From contig JAFVUV010000032.1 in NCBI GenBank assembly GCA_017502525.1, positions 1 to 64,000 of the forward strand: a stretch of 64,000 nt of DNA. The letters are read 5' to 3'. Position 1 is the first letter of the stretch, and every line of letters starts with the position of its first letter. Position numbers and translations under genes: made by a program. The stretch is from Clostridia bacterium. GTDB taxonomy: Bacteria; Bacillota; Clostridia; Christensenellales; Borkfalkiaceae. Under the pieces are notes generated by a model that had not been told where the DNA came from, did no database searches, and worked only from the letters and a program-made list of their open reading frames with translations. Shown piece by piece: positions 24,684 through 34,799 of this stretch.

Positions 24684-25748
24684 CTAAATTTTTAATAACG
24701 CAAACTCGGTGTCGTGCAAAGTAAAATCTTGATTTTGAATTTTGTTTGTTATAAGTTGTTTAATATTGCCTTTTTCATATATCACGTAAAAACTTGATTG
24801 CGGATATTCTTGGATGATTTTATTCAAAAACTGCGTTAGTTGAGAATTTATAGTGCCGTCGTGCTCCATCAAGCAAATTGCCGTAGTCAGCGCGTCGCCG
24901 TAAACTCCATTTATACCCAAAATAGTTGCCGAGCGCACGCCCGTTTGGGCGGGATAACCCGAATCGGGGTCTATTATATGACAATATTTCGTACCGTTAC
25001 CGTCAACGTAAAACTTTTCGTAATCTCCGCTAGTTGAAACGCATAGATTAATCGCGTTTGTCGTGTTGCAAGTTATTATAGTGCCCGATTTAGTAGGGTG
25101 GGTAACGCCTAGCGTGGGGTAACTTAAAAGGGCTATACTGCTACTGCCAATCGAAACGTATCCTTTAGTATGTCCACTAGCAGTCAATATTTGCAAGGCT
25201 TTATCCGTGGCGTATCCTTTCACTATTCCACCAAGGTCAAGGGTTAGATGAGTTTCGGTCTTTTTTAGAATATTATTTTCCAAATTCAGCGCGTTAAAAT
25301 CACATTGTGCTTTTGCGTTAGCAATATCTTGGGCGGTGGGGACGGTGTAATTAGGGGTATAACTAAAAGGCGCGAAGCCCCAAAGTTTTGTAAGTGGGTA
25401 TATGCAAGGATTAAATTTGCCGTTTGAAAAAGCATAACACTCTTTTGCAACGCTTAAAACCGTTTGAGCGTCTTTTGTCAGTTCAATTTCGCCGAATTTA
25501 TCCATTTGGTTAAAACGTGCGGTAATAGAGCCGTTAACTTTTGAGTCAAACTCGTTTTCTAGTTCAAAAAATAATGCGTTAAGTTCCGCCTTAGTTGTGG
25601 CGGAAATAACTGTGCCGTGTGTTTCAACGTGTATAACCGTATTGAAATAATAAAAATTTTCCGCGCTACCTTTAGGGGTGCAAGCAGTTATGGAAAATGC
25701 TAAACAGATTGCAAAAGTTACCGCTATAATTTTGTTAAAAAGTTTCAT
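24684..25748 (-). CDS. apbE: FAD:protein FMN transferase (ApbE-like) lipoprotein
   Basis: The 354-residue protein has a lipoprotein signal (lipobox SITAC, C23) and the ApbE fold: LDLGGIVKGYATDKA near 170, the CHIIDPDSGYPAQTG region near 260 and GDALTTAICLM near 285 with the metal-binding aspartate and threonine. ApbE enzymes attach FMN to threonine in target proteins such as RnfG/NqrC on the outer face of the membrane. No rnf genes are in the window. It runs alone on the minus strand. Confidence 0.9.
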   Translation of the reverse strand: MKLFNKIIAVTFAICLAFSITACTPKGSAENFYYFNTVIHVETHGTVISATTKAELNALFFELENEFDSKVNGSITARFNQMDKFGEIELTKDAQTVLSVAKECYAFSNGKFNPCIYPLTKLWGFAPFSYTPNYTVPTAQDIANAKAQCDFNALNLENNILKKTETHLTLDLGGIVKGYATDKALQILTASGHTKGYVSIGSSSIALLSYPTLGVTHPTKSGTIITCNTTNAINLCVSTSGDYEKFYVDGNGTKYCHIIDPDSGYPAQTGVRSATILGINGVYGDALTTAICLMEHDGTINSQLTQFLNKIIQEYPQSSFYVIYEKGNIKQLITNKIQNQDFTLHDTEFALLKI

Positions 25749-25834
25749 CGTATACCTTTTTGATGAGGAAATCTCTTTTAGAGTTAGTCATATATTTTAT
25801 TATACATAAAAACCCTTTAAAAATCAAATTTATA

Positions 25835-25863
25835 TTGACAAAGTTCGGTGGCTTTGGTAAAAT
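25835..25863 (+). promoter_or_regulatory. promoter of the HPrK-like/PqqD unit
   Basis: TTGACA (25835-25840) and TAAAAT (25858-25863) are 17 bp apart, about 55 bp before the first ATG. Confidence 0.8.
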
Positions 25864-25919
25864 AGTAATCGAATTTTAATTTTAGATAATGGGTGGAAAT
25901 TTTCGCCCGAAGGGAGCGT

Positions 25920-26642
25920 ATGCCAAAGTATAAAATAGCCGACGTGGTTTTCGAGGCAAAACTTATATACGGTTATACTGAAAGATTGTGTAAAAATTAC
26001 GAGTACGACGGCGAACAACCGTGTGATTTTTCGGTTGTTATAACGAATGATGACGTTGCTAAAGAAAAAGCGTTAGCGCCGGAATTTGTAGAGCCGTATT
26101 TGGAAAGCCTTGCGCTGTTTAGAAAACTTTGCGATTATTGTTTAGAACACGCAAACGGTATTATTTTCCATAGTAGCGCCATTATGGTTGACGGCAAGGC
26201 GTATTTGTTTACTGCGCCTAGTGGAACGGGAAAATCCACGCACACGCGGTTATGGAGAGAACTTTTGGGCGATAGAGCCATTATGGTTAACGACGATAAA
26301 CCTATAATAAGATATATTGACGGGAAGTTTTACGTTTATGGCACGCCGTGGAACGGCAAGCATCATTTAGATACTAACTGTCGTGCGGAAATCAAGGCTA
26401 TTTGTAAAATAGAACAAGCAAAAGAAAATTCTATCAGTAAAGCATCAACGGCAGAGATGTTATTGACTATATTTAATCAAACTATTAGGCCCGAGGACCC
26501 TGCGCAAATGGATAGATTACTGAATTTAACGGACAAGTTATTGACACAAGTTGAACTTTATAAGTTGGGTTGCAATATTTCTAAAGAAGCGGCTGAACTT
26601 TCGTATACTACTATGAGCAAGGAGAAAAATGATGAAAATTAA
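25920..26642 (+). CDS. HPr kinase-like P-loop protein
   Basis: The 240-residue protein has a Walker A loop APSGTGKSTHTRLW near 99-112 and a MVNDDKP acidic motif near 122-128, the arrangement of HPr kinase/phosphorylase C-domains. It lacks the HprK N-domain and is not the sugar-control enzyme. Relatives sit beside PqqD proteins in peptide-modification loci. The start at 25920 follows AAGGGAG; an earlier ATG at 25893 has no site. It overlaps the PqqD gene by 14 bases. Role and target are unknown. Confidence 0.82.
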   Translation: MPKYKIADVVFEAKLIYGYTERLCKNYEYDGEQPCDFSVVITNDDVAKEKALAPEFVEPYLESLALFRKLCDYCLEHANGIIFHSSAIMVDGKAYLFTAPSGTGKSTHTRLWRELLGDRAIMVNDDKPIIRYIDGKFYVYGTPWNGKHHLDTNCRAEIKAICKIEQAKENSISKASTAEMLLTIFNQTIRPEDPAQMDRLLNLTDKLLTQVELYKLGCNISKEAAELSYTTMSKEKNDEN

Positions 26643-26895
26643 AGAAGGATTTATTATTCGCGAAGTTGCAGGTAATTTTATAGTCGTGGCGGTGGGGAGC
26701 GCGGTTAAACAGTTTAACGGCGTTATTACGCTTAACGAAACGGGCTCTTTCTTATGGAAAAAACTTCAAGACGGTTGTGAAAAAGAAGATTTAATCGACG
26801 CGCTTTTAAATGAATACGAAGTTGGCAAAGACGTGGCGGAAGCAGACGTAACCGCGTTTATTGAGAAACTAAACGGCGCAGGTCTTTTAAAATAA
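26629..26895 (+). CDS. PqqD-family protein (RiPP recognition element)
   Basis: The 88-residue protein fits the PqqD fold: REVAGNFIVVAVG, LNETGSFLWKKLQDG and a C-terminal helix TAFIEKLNGAGLLK. PqqD domains bind leader peptides and hand them to a modifying enzyme, often a radical SAM protein. Here the neighbours are an HPrK-like protein and a DUF1846 protein, with no radical SAM gene or clear precursor peptide. GGAGAA precedes the ATG inside the upstream gene. Confidence 0.82.
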   Translation: MMKIKEGFIIREVAGNFIVVAVGSAVKQFNGVITLNETGSFLWKKLQDGCEKEDLIDALLNEYEVGKDVAEADVTAFIEKLNGAGLLK

Positions 26896-26912
26896 TGGAG
26901 CGTAATTTTACA

Positions 26913-28394
26913 ATGGACAAAAAAGGATTTGACAATAATAAATATCTTGAAATGCAATCGGCGAAAATCCTTGAGAGAATTTCGACTTTTGGCGATAAAC
27001 TTTACTTGGAGTTTGGAGGCAAACTGTTTGACGACTATCACGCGTCAAGGGTTTTGCCGGGGTTTGAGCCGGATAGCAAAATTAAAATGCTCTCTCAACT
27101 TAAAGAACAAGCGGAAATTTTAATCGTAATCAACGCTAACGATATTGAAAAAAACAAGCAACGTAGCGACCTTGGTATTACTTACGACGTAGAAGTTTTA
27201 AGGTTGATAGATATTTTTGTTGATAAGGGTTTTTACGTTGGCAGTGTTGTTTTAACGCGTTTTGCAGAACAATCTTCAGCCATTGCTTTTCAAAAACGCC
27301 TTGAAATGCGCGGTATAAGGGTTTACCGTCATTTTCCTATAGTTGGATACCCTTCGGAAGTGGAAAAAATCGTGAGCGAAGAAGGATACGGAAAGAACGA
27401 ATACGTCGTTACAACCCGTCCGTTAGTGGTAGTTACCGCCCCCGGTCCTGGTAGCGGAAAGATGGCAACGTGCTTATCTCAACTTTATCACGAAAACAAA
27501 CGCGGTGTTAAGGCTGGTTATGCTAAATACGAAACTTTCCCCGTGTGGAATTTACCGCTTAATCACCCCGTTAACGTGGCTTACGAAGCGGCAACCGCAG
27601 ACCTTAACGATATGAATATGATTGACCCGTTTCACTTGGAAGCGTACGGTGAACGCGCGGTCAATTACAATAGAGACGTTGAAATATTCCCCGTGCTTTC
27701 GGCAATGTTAGAAAAAGTGTTAGGCAAGTGCCCTTATAAATCCCCAACAGATATGGGCGTTAATATGGCGGGGTATTGCATAGTGGATAACGACGTTGTA
27801 TTAAAAGCCTCAAAGCAAGAAATTATCCGCCGTTATTATTCTGCGCTTTTAGAAGTTAGAAAAGGAAAAATCGGTAAAGAAGTAATTTCTAAGTTAGAAA
27901 TTCTAATGCAACGTATGCAAATTAGCATAACCGATAGGGACGTTGTTAAACCCGCATTAGAGAAAGAAAACTTGACGGGGCAACCCGCAGTTGCAATGCA
28001 ACTTAACGATGGGACGTTAGTTACCGGTAAAACGGGAAACCTTTTGGGTGCGAGCGCGGCTGCGCTTCTTAACGCGCTTAAGGTTCTTGCAAATATAGAC
28101 GATAGCGTTGACATTATATCATCAAAGGTAATAGAGCCTATTCAAAAGTTAAAAGTAAATCATATGGGTAGTGTAAACCCGAGATTGCATACTGATGAAG
28201 TTTTGATATCCTTAGCGGTGAGCGCCGCTACCGATAAAACGGCAATGAAAGCGCTTGAACAGTTAAACAAGTTAAAAGGTGCGCAACTTCACTCTTCGGT
28301 AATTTTGTCGTCTGTTGACGATAAAACGCTTAAAAAGTTGGGTATTGACGTAACTTGTGAGCCCAAGCGAAAAACTGAAAGAAATTTTAATTAA
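26913..28394 (+). CDS. DUF1846 domain protein
   Basis: The 493-residue protein matches the DUF1846 family throughout, with GFDNNKYLEMQSAKI at the N-terminus and VVVTAPGPGSGKMATCLSQLYH near 180, a P-loop-like stretch. The function of the family is not established. The start at 26913 follows GGAG and begins where family members usually do; ATG at 26895 overlaps the PqqD stop and is an alternative that adds six residues. It is probably in the same transcript as the HPrK-like and PqqD genes. Confidence 0.88.
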   Translation: MDKKGFDNNKYLEMQSAKILERISTFGDKLYLEFGGKLFDDYHASRVLPGFEPDSKIKMLSQLKEQAEILIVINANDIEKNKQRSDLGITYDVEVLRLIDIFVDKGFYVGSVVLTRFAEQSSAIAFQKRLEMRGIRVYRHFPIVGYPSEVEKIVSEEGYGKNEYVVTTRPLVVVTAPGPGSGKMATCLSQLYHENKRGVKAGYAKYETFPVWNLPLNHPVNVAYEAATADLNDMNMIDPFHLEAYGERAVNYNRDVEIFPVLSAMLEKVLGKCPYKSPTDMGVNMAGYCIVDNDVVLKASKQEIIRRYYSALLEVRKGKIGKEVISKLEILMQRMQISITDRDVVKPALEKENLTGQPAVAMQLNDGTLVTGKTGNLLGASAAALLNALKVLANIDDSVDIISSKVIEPIQKLKVNHMGSVNPRLHTDEVLISLAVSAATDKTAMKALEQLNKLKGAQLHSSVILSSVDDKTLKKLGIDVTCEPKRKTERNFN

Positions 28395-28420
28395 TACGTA
28401 AGTTTTATAAAACTTTAATA

Positions 28421-28449
28421 TTGACAAACGGCAAGTGCCGTGTTATAAT
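28421..28449 (+). promoter_or_regulatory. promoter with a dyad in its spacer
   Basis: TTGACA (28421-28426) and TATAAT (28444-28449) are 17 bp apart. ACGGCA-AG-TGCCGT (28428-28441) fills most of the spacer, a perfect dyad that may be an operator. Confidence 0.8.
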
Positions 28450-28481
28450 CACAACAGTAGTAAACTAATAGGAGAAAAATT

Positions 28482-29153
28482 ATGAAAGAAATGTTATATG
28501 CTGCAGCAGTTCTTAGCGCACTTACTTTTTTAGTTCTCGTTATTTATATGATAGCAAATTGTGCGCGTACGAAAAAACTTAAAAAACAAGTAGCTTTGCT
28601 TCAAGACGAAGTTAAAGCGTTGAAGGAAAAGCCTGCAGAAGTAGTAATTCGTGAAGTTATAAAGGAAGTGGCTCCCGCTAAAGACCAAGCTAGCCAAGTT
28701 GAAGATAATGAAGACGATAGAGAAAGCGCACGCCGTATTCCTTTTGCAGAAAAGATGCTCAATATAGATAATAAAACGCAAGAATATTACGAAGAAATTT
28801 ACAACGCGTTCATTGCTTGCCGTCGTATTAATCCGCGCGTATCAAGTAAAGGCGTTTCTTTCAGACTTGGTAGAGAATTAGTTGCAAAACTTACTATTCG
28901 TGGAAAAACCATGAAAATGCACCTTGCGCTTGACGTAAAAGATTTTGAAGAAAAGATTTTCTTCCAAAAAGATTTGTCCGACGTTAAGGCGTATGAAGAA
29001 GTTCCGTTTACCGTAAAGGTTAAGAGCGATAGGGGACTTAAAAACGCACTTAAGCTTGTCGAAGCATTAGTAGAGAAAAAGAATATCGAAAAGAAAACGC
29101 GTTTCAATAGAGTTGACGCGCTTGAAGAACTTAAAGACGTTTTAAGCAAATAA
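28482..29153 (+). CDS. membrane-anchored protein of unknown function
   Basis: The 223-residue protein has one N-terminal membrane segment (about 5-27), a charged linker that may form a short coiled coil, and a C-terminal domain from about 105 with RLGRELVAKLTIRGKTMKMHLAL and VPFTVKVKSDRGLKNALKLVEAL. I have seen this domain pattern in many uncharacterised Clostridial proteins but know no function. GGAG precedes the start. It is a single-gene unit with its own promoter and terminator. Confidence 0.8.
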   Translation: MKEMLYAAAVLSALTFLVLVIYMIANCARTKKLKKQVALLQDEVKALKEKPAEVVIREVIKEVAPAKDQASQVEDNEDDRESARRIPFAEKMLNIDNKTQEYYEEIYNAFIACRRINPRVSSKGVSFRLGRELVAKLTIRGKTMKMHLALDVKDFEEKIFFQKDLSDVKAYEEVPFTVKVKSDRGLKNALKLVEALVEKKNIEKKTRFNRVDALEELKDVLSK

Positions 29154-29167
29154 TAATTTTGATAACG

Positions 29168-29206
29168 AACACGGCGTTTCCATTTGGGAACGCCGTGTTT
29201 ATTTTT
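29168..29206. terminator. shared terminator with the GDPD gene
   Basis: AACACGGCGTT (29168-29178) pairs with AACGCCGTGTT (29189-29199), followed by TATTTTT. Confidence 0.85.
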
Positions 29207-29210
29207 AATC

Positions 29211-29927
29211 TTAAGGATTGAATTTTTCAAAAATTATGTTTTTTGCGTAAGGTTTAATACTATTTGCCGTATGTTTATCGGTAACTGTCCAAGTGATAAC
29301 GGGAATATTTTTGGTTTTACTCTTTTTTAAGGGCAAGTCCTCAAAAGAGTAACTGATAAAATCGGGTTTAATCAAAAAGTTAAGGCTCATATTTTTAACG
29401 ATTGCTCTTGTTAAAGGTTTTAATTCTTTGCCGTGTGTTTTGGTTGCTAAAATACCGCGTATAAATTGAGGCGCAAGTTTTTTAACGCGATTTATATAAA
29501 AGGGATTAAAAGACTGAATTGCAAATTCGCCTTTATATTCTTTTAAGCGTTCAATCACTTTATTAACGACGTTTTTATTAGGTTGGTCTTTTATTTCAAT
29601 AAGCAAAGGAACTTTGCCGTCTACTAGCGACAGCACTTGGTCGAAAGTGGGAATTTTATATTCACTATCTAAAAGAGTTAGTTCGTTAAGTTGGTCAAGC
29701 GTTTTTTCGTAAATAAAACCGACTTCACCCGTCATACGAAAAAGCGTTTTGTCGTGGAAAGACACTAAAACGTCGTCGGTGGTTAGATATAAATCGATTT
29801 CAATCGCAAAGCCGTTATCTATGGCGTTTTGGTATGCGGGCAGTGAATTTTCTATAATTTCGCCACCCCAAAGTCCGCGATGTGCTATTGGAAGGTTAAA
29901 AAGCCAAAAATCTTTATCAATCCTCAT
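29211..29927 (-). CDS. glycerophosphodiester phosphodiesterase family protein
   Basis: The 238-residue protein has the GDPD active-site set: AHRG at residues 15-18, EIDLYLT near 43 and the HDKTL motif near 58, then EIKD near 112. The family cleaves glycerophosphodiesters to glycerol 3-phosphate and an alcohol. There is no signal peptide or membrane segment, so it should be cytoplasmic. It stands alone. Confidence 0.9.
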   Translation of the reverse strand: MRIDKDFWLFNLPIAHRGLWGGEIIENSLPAYQNAIDNGFAIEIDLYLTTDDVLVSFHDKTLFRMTGEVGFIYEKTLDQLNELTLLDSEYKIPTFDQVLSLVDGKVPLLIEIKDQPNKNVVNKVIERLKEYKGEFAIQSFNPFYINRVKKLAPQFIRGILATKTHGKELKPLTRAIVKNMSLNFLIKPDFISYSFEDLPLKKSKTKNIPVITWTVTDKHTANSIKPYAKNIIFEKFNP

Positions 29928-30014
29928 AAAACTCCGTTTTTAATTTACTTGCAAAATTTTTTATAATATTATATACTATTTATTATAAAAATTCAACGCA
30001 AAATAAGGATTTAT

Positions 30015-31826
30015 ATGTCAATCAACAAAGAAAACGTTAGAAATTTTTGTATAGTAGCGCATATCGACCACGGCAAATCGACGCTTGCAGATAGGCTTAT
30101 GGAAAAAACGGGACAAGTTAGCGAGCGCGATATGGAAGAACAACTTCTTGACAGTATGGATTTGGAACGTGAGCGCGGTATCACCATTAAACTTACGCCC
30201 GTTAGGATGTTCTATAAAGCGAAGGACGGTAAGGAGTATATTTTCAATCTTATAGATACGCCTGGTCACGTAGACTTTACTTACGAAGTTTCTCGTTCGT
30301 TAAAAGCTTGCGAAGGCGCAATTTTAATCGTTGATTCAACTCAAGGCGTGCAAGCCCAAACGCTTGCTAACGCTTATCTTGCAATTGATAACGATTTAGA
30401 GATTATGCCCGTTATAAACAAGGTGGACTTAGCGTCTGCAAGACCTGATGAAGTTGCCACCGAAGTAGAAGATATTTTAGGCGTTCCTGCCATGGATGCA
30501 CCTAGAATTTCGGCTAAAACAGGGCTTAATATTGAAGAAGTTTTAGAACAAGTAATAGAAAAAATACCCGCGCCCAAAGGCGATGAAAACGCGCCACTTA
30601 AAGCACTTATTTTCGATAGTTATTATGATAACTTTAAAGGGGTAATATGTTTCGTGCGCATTATGGACGGGCAAGTCAAAGTCGGCACTAAAATTAGAAC
30701 TTTTATGTCGGACAAAACCTTTGACGTGACCGAAGTGGGCGTGTTCTCACCGAAAATGCAACCTAAAGATAGCCTTTCAGCTGGTGAGGTAGGATATATT
30801 GCCGCGTCGATTAAAAGTATTGAAGATACTGCGGTTGGCGACACTATTACCACGGTTGAAAATCCTGCAAAAGAACCCCTTTCGGGTTACAAAAAAGCAC
30901 TTCCTATGGTGTTTTCGGGCGTGTTCCCACTTGACGGTAGTAAATTTAACGACTTAAAAGACGCGCTATTAAAATTAAAACTTAACGACGCGGCGTTATC
31001 TATAGAACCCGACAACTCAGCCGCTCTCGGTTTTGGGTTCCGTTGCGGATTTTTGGGACTTTTGCATATGGACGTTATTCAAGAGCGAATAGAAAGAGAG
31101 TTCGACCTTGAAATCATTACGACTGCGCCGTCGGTTTCTTATAAGGTTTATAAGACGGACGGGACGCAAATGGTTATCGAAAACCCAACGCATTTACCGC
31201 CCGTAACTGAAATTGATTATATGGAAGAGCCGATAATTAACGCGAGCATATTTACACCGCCCGATTACGTCGGTCCGATTATGGAACTTTGTCAATATAA
31301 GCGCGGTGTGTATAAAGATATGGTTTATCTTGACAAAACGAGAGTTCAATTAAAATATACGCTTCCGCTTAACGAAATTATTTACGACTTTTTCGACAGT
31401 CTTAAATCAAGGACTAAAGGTTACGCTTCTTTCGACTACGAAGTTTCTGGTTATCAAAGAAGTGATTTGGTTAAACTTGATATGTTATTAAACGGCGACG
31501 TTTGCGATGCACTTTCCATTATCGTGCATAAAGATAAGGCTTATGAACGCGGTAGACAAATTGCCGAAAAATTAAAAGACGTTATTCCAAGACAAATGTT
31601 TGAAATTCCTATTCAAGCGGCTGTCGGCGGAAAGATTATCGCGCGTGAAACGGTTAAGGCGTTTAGAAAGGACGTTCTTGCCAAATGTTACGGCGGTGAC
31701 GTTACTAGAAAGAAAAAACTTCTTGAAAAGCAAAAAGAAGGTAAGAAAAAGATGCGCTCAATCGGTACGGTTGAAATACCTAGCGAAGCGTTCATTTCTA
31801 TTCTTAAAACTGATAACGATAGGTAG
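30015..31826 (+). CDS. lepA: elongation factor 4
   Basis: The 603-residue translational GTPase can back-translocate ribosomes and assists initiation and 30S maturation. G1 is AHIDHGKST near 17, G3 DTPGHVDF near 83 and G4 NKVD near 137. The LepA-specific C-terminal domain is present ([25 protein letters not shown]). AAGGAT precedes the start. The lepA-hemW order seen here is common in Firmicutes. Confidence 0.97.
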   Translation: MSINKENVRNFCIVAHIDHGKSTLADRLMEKTGQVSERDMEEQLLDSMDLERERGITIKLTPVRMFYKAKDGKEYIFNLIDTPGHVDFTYEVSRSLKACEGAILIVDSTQGVQAQTLANAYLAIDNDLEIMPVINKVDLASARPDEVATEVEDILGVPAMDAPRISAKTGLNIEEVLEQVIEKIPAPKGDENAPLKALIFDSYYDNFKGVICFVRIMDGQVKVGTKIRTFMSDKTFDVTEVGVFSPKMQPKDSLSAGEVGYIAASIKSIEDTAVGDTITTVENPAKEPLSGYKKALPMVFSGVFPLDGSKFNDLKDALLKLKLNDAALSIEPDNSAALGFGFRCGFLGLLHMDVIQERIEREFDLEIITTAPSVSYKVYKTDGTQMVIENPTHLPPVTEIDYMEEPIINASIFTPPDYVGPIMELCQYKRGVYKDMVYLDKTRVQLKYTLPLNEIIYDFFDSLKSRTKGYASFDYEVSGYQRSDLVKLDMLLNGDVCDALSIIVHKDKAYERGRQIAEKLKDVIPRQMFEIPIQAAVGGKIIARETVKAFRKDVLAKCYGGDVTRKKKLLEKQKEGKKKMRSIGTVEIPSEAFISILKTDNDR

Positions 31827-31830
31827 GATT

Positions 31831-32937
31831 ATGAGCGGGATTTATATACACGTTCCATTTTGCAAACAAAAATGCACTTATTGTGATTTTGCGTCTTATC
31901 CGCGTGAACTTTGCAAGGCAGAAAGTTATTTTGCTTGTCTTTACCGTGAAATAGACGGGCGCAGTAAACAGTTCCCCGGTAGAGTTATCGATACCATCTA
32001 TATAGGTGGTGGCACTCCGTCGGTTGTTGACGCTAAATTTATTGCGGGTGCGATAAGACAGGTTAAAAAGTGTTTCCACGTTCGTGAAACGGCAGAAATC
32101 ACTATTGAAATTAACCCGGGCACTGTTGACGAACAAAAAATTAAAGAATATAAATCGGTTGGGATAAACCGCTTTTCAATCGGGCTTCAAACAGGGTTTG
32201 ACGACCAACTCAAAAAACTTAACAGAATACATACCGCAAAAGATTTTTTAACGTGTTGCAATTTGCTTAAGGGCGAAAATATTAGTGCGGACGTTTTAAT
32301 CGGCTTGCACGACCAAACTTTAGAGCAAGTCAAAAAGACGGTTGACCTTGCAATTGCAGGTGGCGTTAGTCATATTTCCGTTTACGCGTTGACGCCCGAA
32401 GTGGGAACGCCCATTTACACCGATTATCTCAATGGCGAACTACTGTCTGACGACGAAACGGCAGATATTTACGACGGCGTTAGAGAATACCTAAAGGCAA
32501 AAGGTTTTGACCGTTATGAAGTTTCTAACTTTTGTAAACAAGGCTTCCGTTCTCGCCACAATATGAATTATTGGAAACGCGGAGAATATATAGGCGTTGG
32601 CGTTTCGGCAAGTTCGTTTATGAACGATAAAAGATTTACCAACACGTTTAGTATTGATGAATATATGAATGCGGTAATCTATAACAAATCGCCGGAAATT
32701 TCAAACGACCTTATAGAAGAAAAAGATGCGCGTTTTGAAGTTATTATGCTTGCGCTAAGAACTACCGACGGCTTAAACGTTAAAGAGTTCAATAAAAAAT
32801 TTGGTATAGATTTCGATACGGAATACAAAACGCAATTATTAAAGAAAGGCAAGTACTTGCTTCGCGACGGCGACAACTTAAAAATAAAGGACGAATACTT
32901 GTACGTTCAAAACGATATTTTGTTGGAGTTTATGTAA
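31831..32937 (+). CDS. hemW: HemW-like radical SAM protein
   Basis: The 368-residue protein has the radical SAM cluster motif C11-x3-C15-x2-C18 (FCKQKCTYCDF), YIGGGTPSVV and the HemW-type second half. HemW is a heme chaperone and not an active coproporphyrinogen oxidase; many such proteins are labelled HemN. The start at 31831 with AGGTAGGA before it follows lepA by four bases. The long earlier reading from 31600 runs inside lepA and is not real. Confidence 0.92.
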   Translation: MSGIYIHVPFCKQKCTYCDFASYPRELCKAESYFACLYREIDGRSKQFPGRVIDTIYIGGGTPSVVDAKFIAGAIRQVKKCFHVRETAEITIEINPGTVDEQKIKEYKSVGINRFSIGLQTGFDDQLKKLNRIHTAKDFLTCCNLLKGENISADVLIGLHDQTLEQVKKTVDLAIAGGVSHISVYALTPEVGTPIYTDYLNGELLSDDETADIYDGVREYLKAKGFDRYEVSNFCKQGFRSRHNMNYWKRGEYIGVGVSASSFMNDKRFTNTFSIDEYMNAVIYNKSPEISNDLIEEKDARFEVIMLALRTTDGLNVKEFNKKFGIDFDTEYKTQLLKKGKYLLRDGDNLKIKDEYLYVQNDILLEFM

Positions 32938-33012
32938 TTTAAGTTTGCATACCTCCTAATGCGCGCAAGAATGAGCATTTGTTTAGACGTTTATAAGCGT
33001 ATGCGCTAAAAA

Positions 33013-33058
33013 TTAACCCCACGCTTTTATAACAAAAAGCGTGGGGGTTAATATTCTT
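33013..33058 (+). terminator. terminator of lepA-hemW
   Basis: TTAACCCC-A-CGCTTTT pairs with AAAAGCGTGGGGGTTAA (33013-33028 with 33034-33051), then a T-rich stretch. Confidence 0.85.
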
Positions 33059-33169
33059 TTCTTCCTAATAATTAGTTGTGAATCTATTCTACACAAACAG
33101 TTATAATATTGTAAAAACCGACTTAAATTTTGTTAGCCCTTGTGCTATTATCGTTGCACGGGGGCGAAA

Positions 33170-33994
33170 ATGACGGTATATATCGAATACGTAATTATTG
33201 ATAATTTTGTAATCGACTATTTGCTACTTAAAGCCACTTTCGCTATTACAGGCACGCCCGTAAGGCGAGAGAGGCTTTTTGTTTGCTCTTTTATGGGGGC
33301 GATAATAGCGTTGCTGTTTCCTATGATAAAGGCACACCAAATAATTACCGTTTTGCTTAAACTATGTACGGGGTTACTGTTGACGCTTCTTTCGGTAAAT
33401 TATAAAACGCTTAAAAGTTATATAACGAACAGCGCGGTGTTTTTTGGTTTCACTTTTTTAACGGGCGGAGCAATAATCGGCGTTTTCAATATTTTATCGC
33501 TTAACTACTCGTCGGAAATTTCTATCGCGTTAATAATAATTCCCGTTTACGCGCTATTACGCGCTCTTTCTGCCATAGTTAAGTACGTTTATAAGCGCAA
33601 AGATATTGCTAAGCTAACTTATCCGGTAAAATTAGGTTTGTTTGGGAAAGAGATAGTTGCAACGGGATTTATGGATACGGGTAACGGCTTGTACGACGGA
33701 GATAGCCCGGTGATTGTGTGCGATAAGAAGTTTTTTACAGCGCTCATTGACGTGCAGTTTTTGAAAACTTCAATAAAGAAAATAACCGTGCGTACGGTAA
33801 CGGGGCAAACCGATTATCCCGCGATAAAATTAGATTATTTAAAGATATATCTTAGGGACGAGCCGAATATATATAATAACGTAACGCTGTGCATTTCAAA
33901 GGGGAGCGTGGGGGACGGTTACGATTTAATTTTACACCCTGCGCTTTTGGAGGAGAAAGATGAAAATGTTTTCAATATTAAAAAAGTTTCTTGA
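33170..33994 (+). CDS. spoIIGA: sigma-E processing peptidase SpoIIGA
   Basis: The 274-residue protein has five membrane segments in the first 145 residues and a C-terminal aspartic protease half with the catalytic GFMDTGNGL (D169). It cleaves pro-sigma-E at the septal membrane in the mother cell after a signal from the forespore. The start at 33170 follows GGGGG. It overlaps sigE by 35 bases, the usual coupled order. Confidence 0.92.
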   Translation: MTVYIEYVIIDNFVIDYLLLKATFAITGTPVRRERLFVCSFMGAIIALLFPMIKAHQIITVLLKLCTGLLLTLLSVNYKTLKSYITNSAVFFGFTFLTGGAIIGVFNILSLNYSSEISIALIIIPVYALLRALSAIVKYVYKRKDIAKLTYPVKLGLFGKEIVATGFMDTGNGLYDGDSPVIVCDKKFFTALIDVQFLKTSIKKITVRTVTGQTDYPAIKLDYLKIYLRDEPNIYNNVTLCISKGSVGDGYDLILHPALLEEKDENVFNIKKVS

Positions 33995-34664
33995 AAAGTT
34001 CAACCTGAACGAAAATTTACTTAGGTTTATCGGCAGTGGCGAAGTTTTGCCACAGCCTTATTCCACCACTGAAGAAGCCGAACTAGTTGCAAAACTTACC
34101 GACGGCGAACGTGGTGTGCGTGATAAACTTATAGAGCATAATTTAAGGCTGGTCGTATATATTGCGCGCAGATTTGAAAACACGGGCGTTGACCTTGACG
34201 ATTTGGTTTCGGTTGGAACTATAGGGCTTATAAAGGCTGTAAACTCGTTTAATAGTGATAAAAACATTAAACTTGCAACGTATGCGTCCCGTTGTATTGA
34301 AAACGAAATTTTAATGCACTTGCGGAAAACTGTAAGGTTAAAGAGCGAAGTGTCTTTTGACGAACCGCTTAACACCGATTGGGAAGGTAACGAACTTATG
34401 TTATCGGACGTTATGGGCACTGACGGCGACGTTGTTTATAAGCGAATTGAAAACGGTGTGGATGCTGAACTTTTAGGCGTTGCCTTGACAAAACTTAACG
34501 ACAGGGAGCGCGAGATAATGGAATTGCGCTACGGACTATCTGGAGGGGAAGAAAAAACTCAAAGGGAAGTTGCCGATACTTTAGGCATATCTCAAAGTTA
34601 CATATCTAGGCTAGAAAAAAAGATTATCGTGAGATTAAAGAAAGAATTTTCAAAAATGGTGTGA
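33960..34664 (+). CDS. sigE: sporulation sigma factor E
   Basis: The 234-residue sigma factor drives early mother-cell genes. It keeps a pro-sequence of about 25-30 residues (with [11 protein letters not shown] at the likely cleavage region), region 2 ([34 protein letters not shown]) and a region 4 HTH ([20 protein letters not shown]). GGAGGAG before the ATG lies inside spoIIGA. The pair fits the sporulation cascade. Confidence 0.94.
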   Translation: MKMFSILKKFLEKFNLNENLLRFIGSGEVLPQPYSTTEEAELVAKLTDGERGVRDKLIEHNLRLVVYIARRFENTGVDLDDLVSVGTIGLIKAVNSFNSDKNIKLATYASRCIENEILMHLRKTVRLKSEVSFDEPLNTDWEGNELMLSDVMGTDGDVVYKRIENGVDAELLGVALTKLNDREREIMELRYGLSGGEEKTQREVADTLGISQSYISRLEKKIIVRLKKEFSKMV

Positions 34665-34682
34665 AATAAATTATAAACAATA

Positions 34683-34718
34683 AAAACAGTTCAAAAATTC
34701 TGAACTGTTTTGTTTTTT
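34683..34718 (+). terminator. terminator between sigE and sigG
   Basis: AAAACAGTTCA (34683-34693) pairs with TGAACTGTTTT (34701-34711), then GTTTTTTG. It should separate the two genes and leave sigG under its own promoter. Confidence 0.85.
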
Positions 34719-34799
34719 GTATAAAAACTTTTTGATTGCCCATACTTTATTAACAAGTAAATCCAAGCCGATATTTTCAGTACATAAAGGAGGGGATTT

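Noticed and set aside
32941-33004. GCATAC...GTATGC with an exposed CCTCC after hemW
   Set aside because: The arms are far apart and short; it may be just the 3' untranslated end before the terminator.
34735-34795. Sigma-F or sigma-G promoter before sigG
   Set aside because: Partial matches such as CATAC are present, but no pair of boxes has correct spacing.
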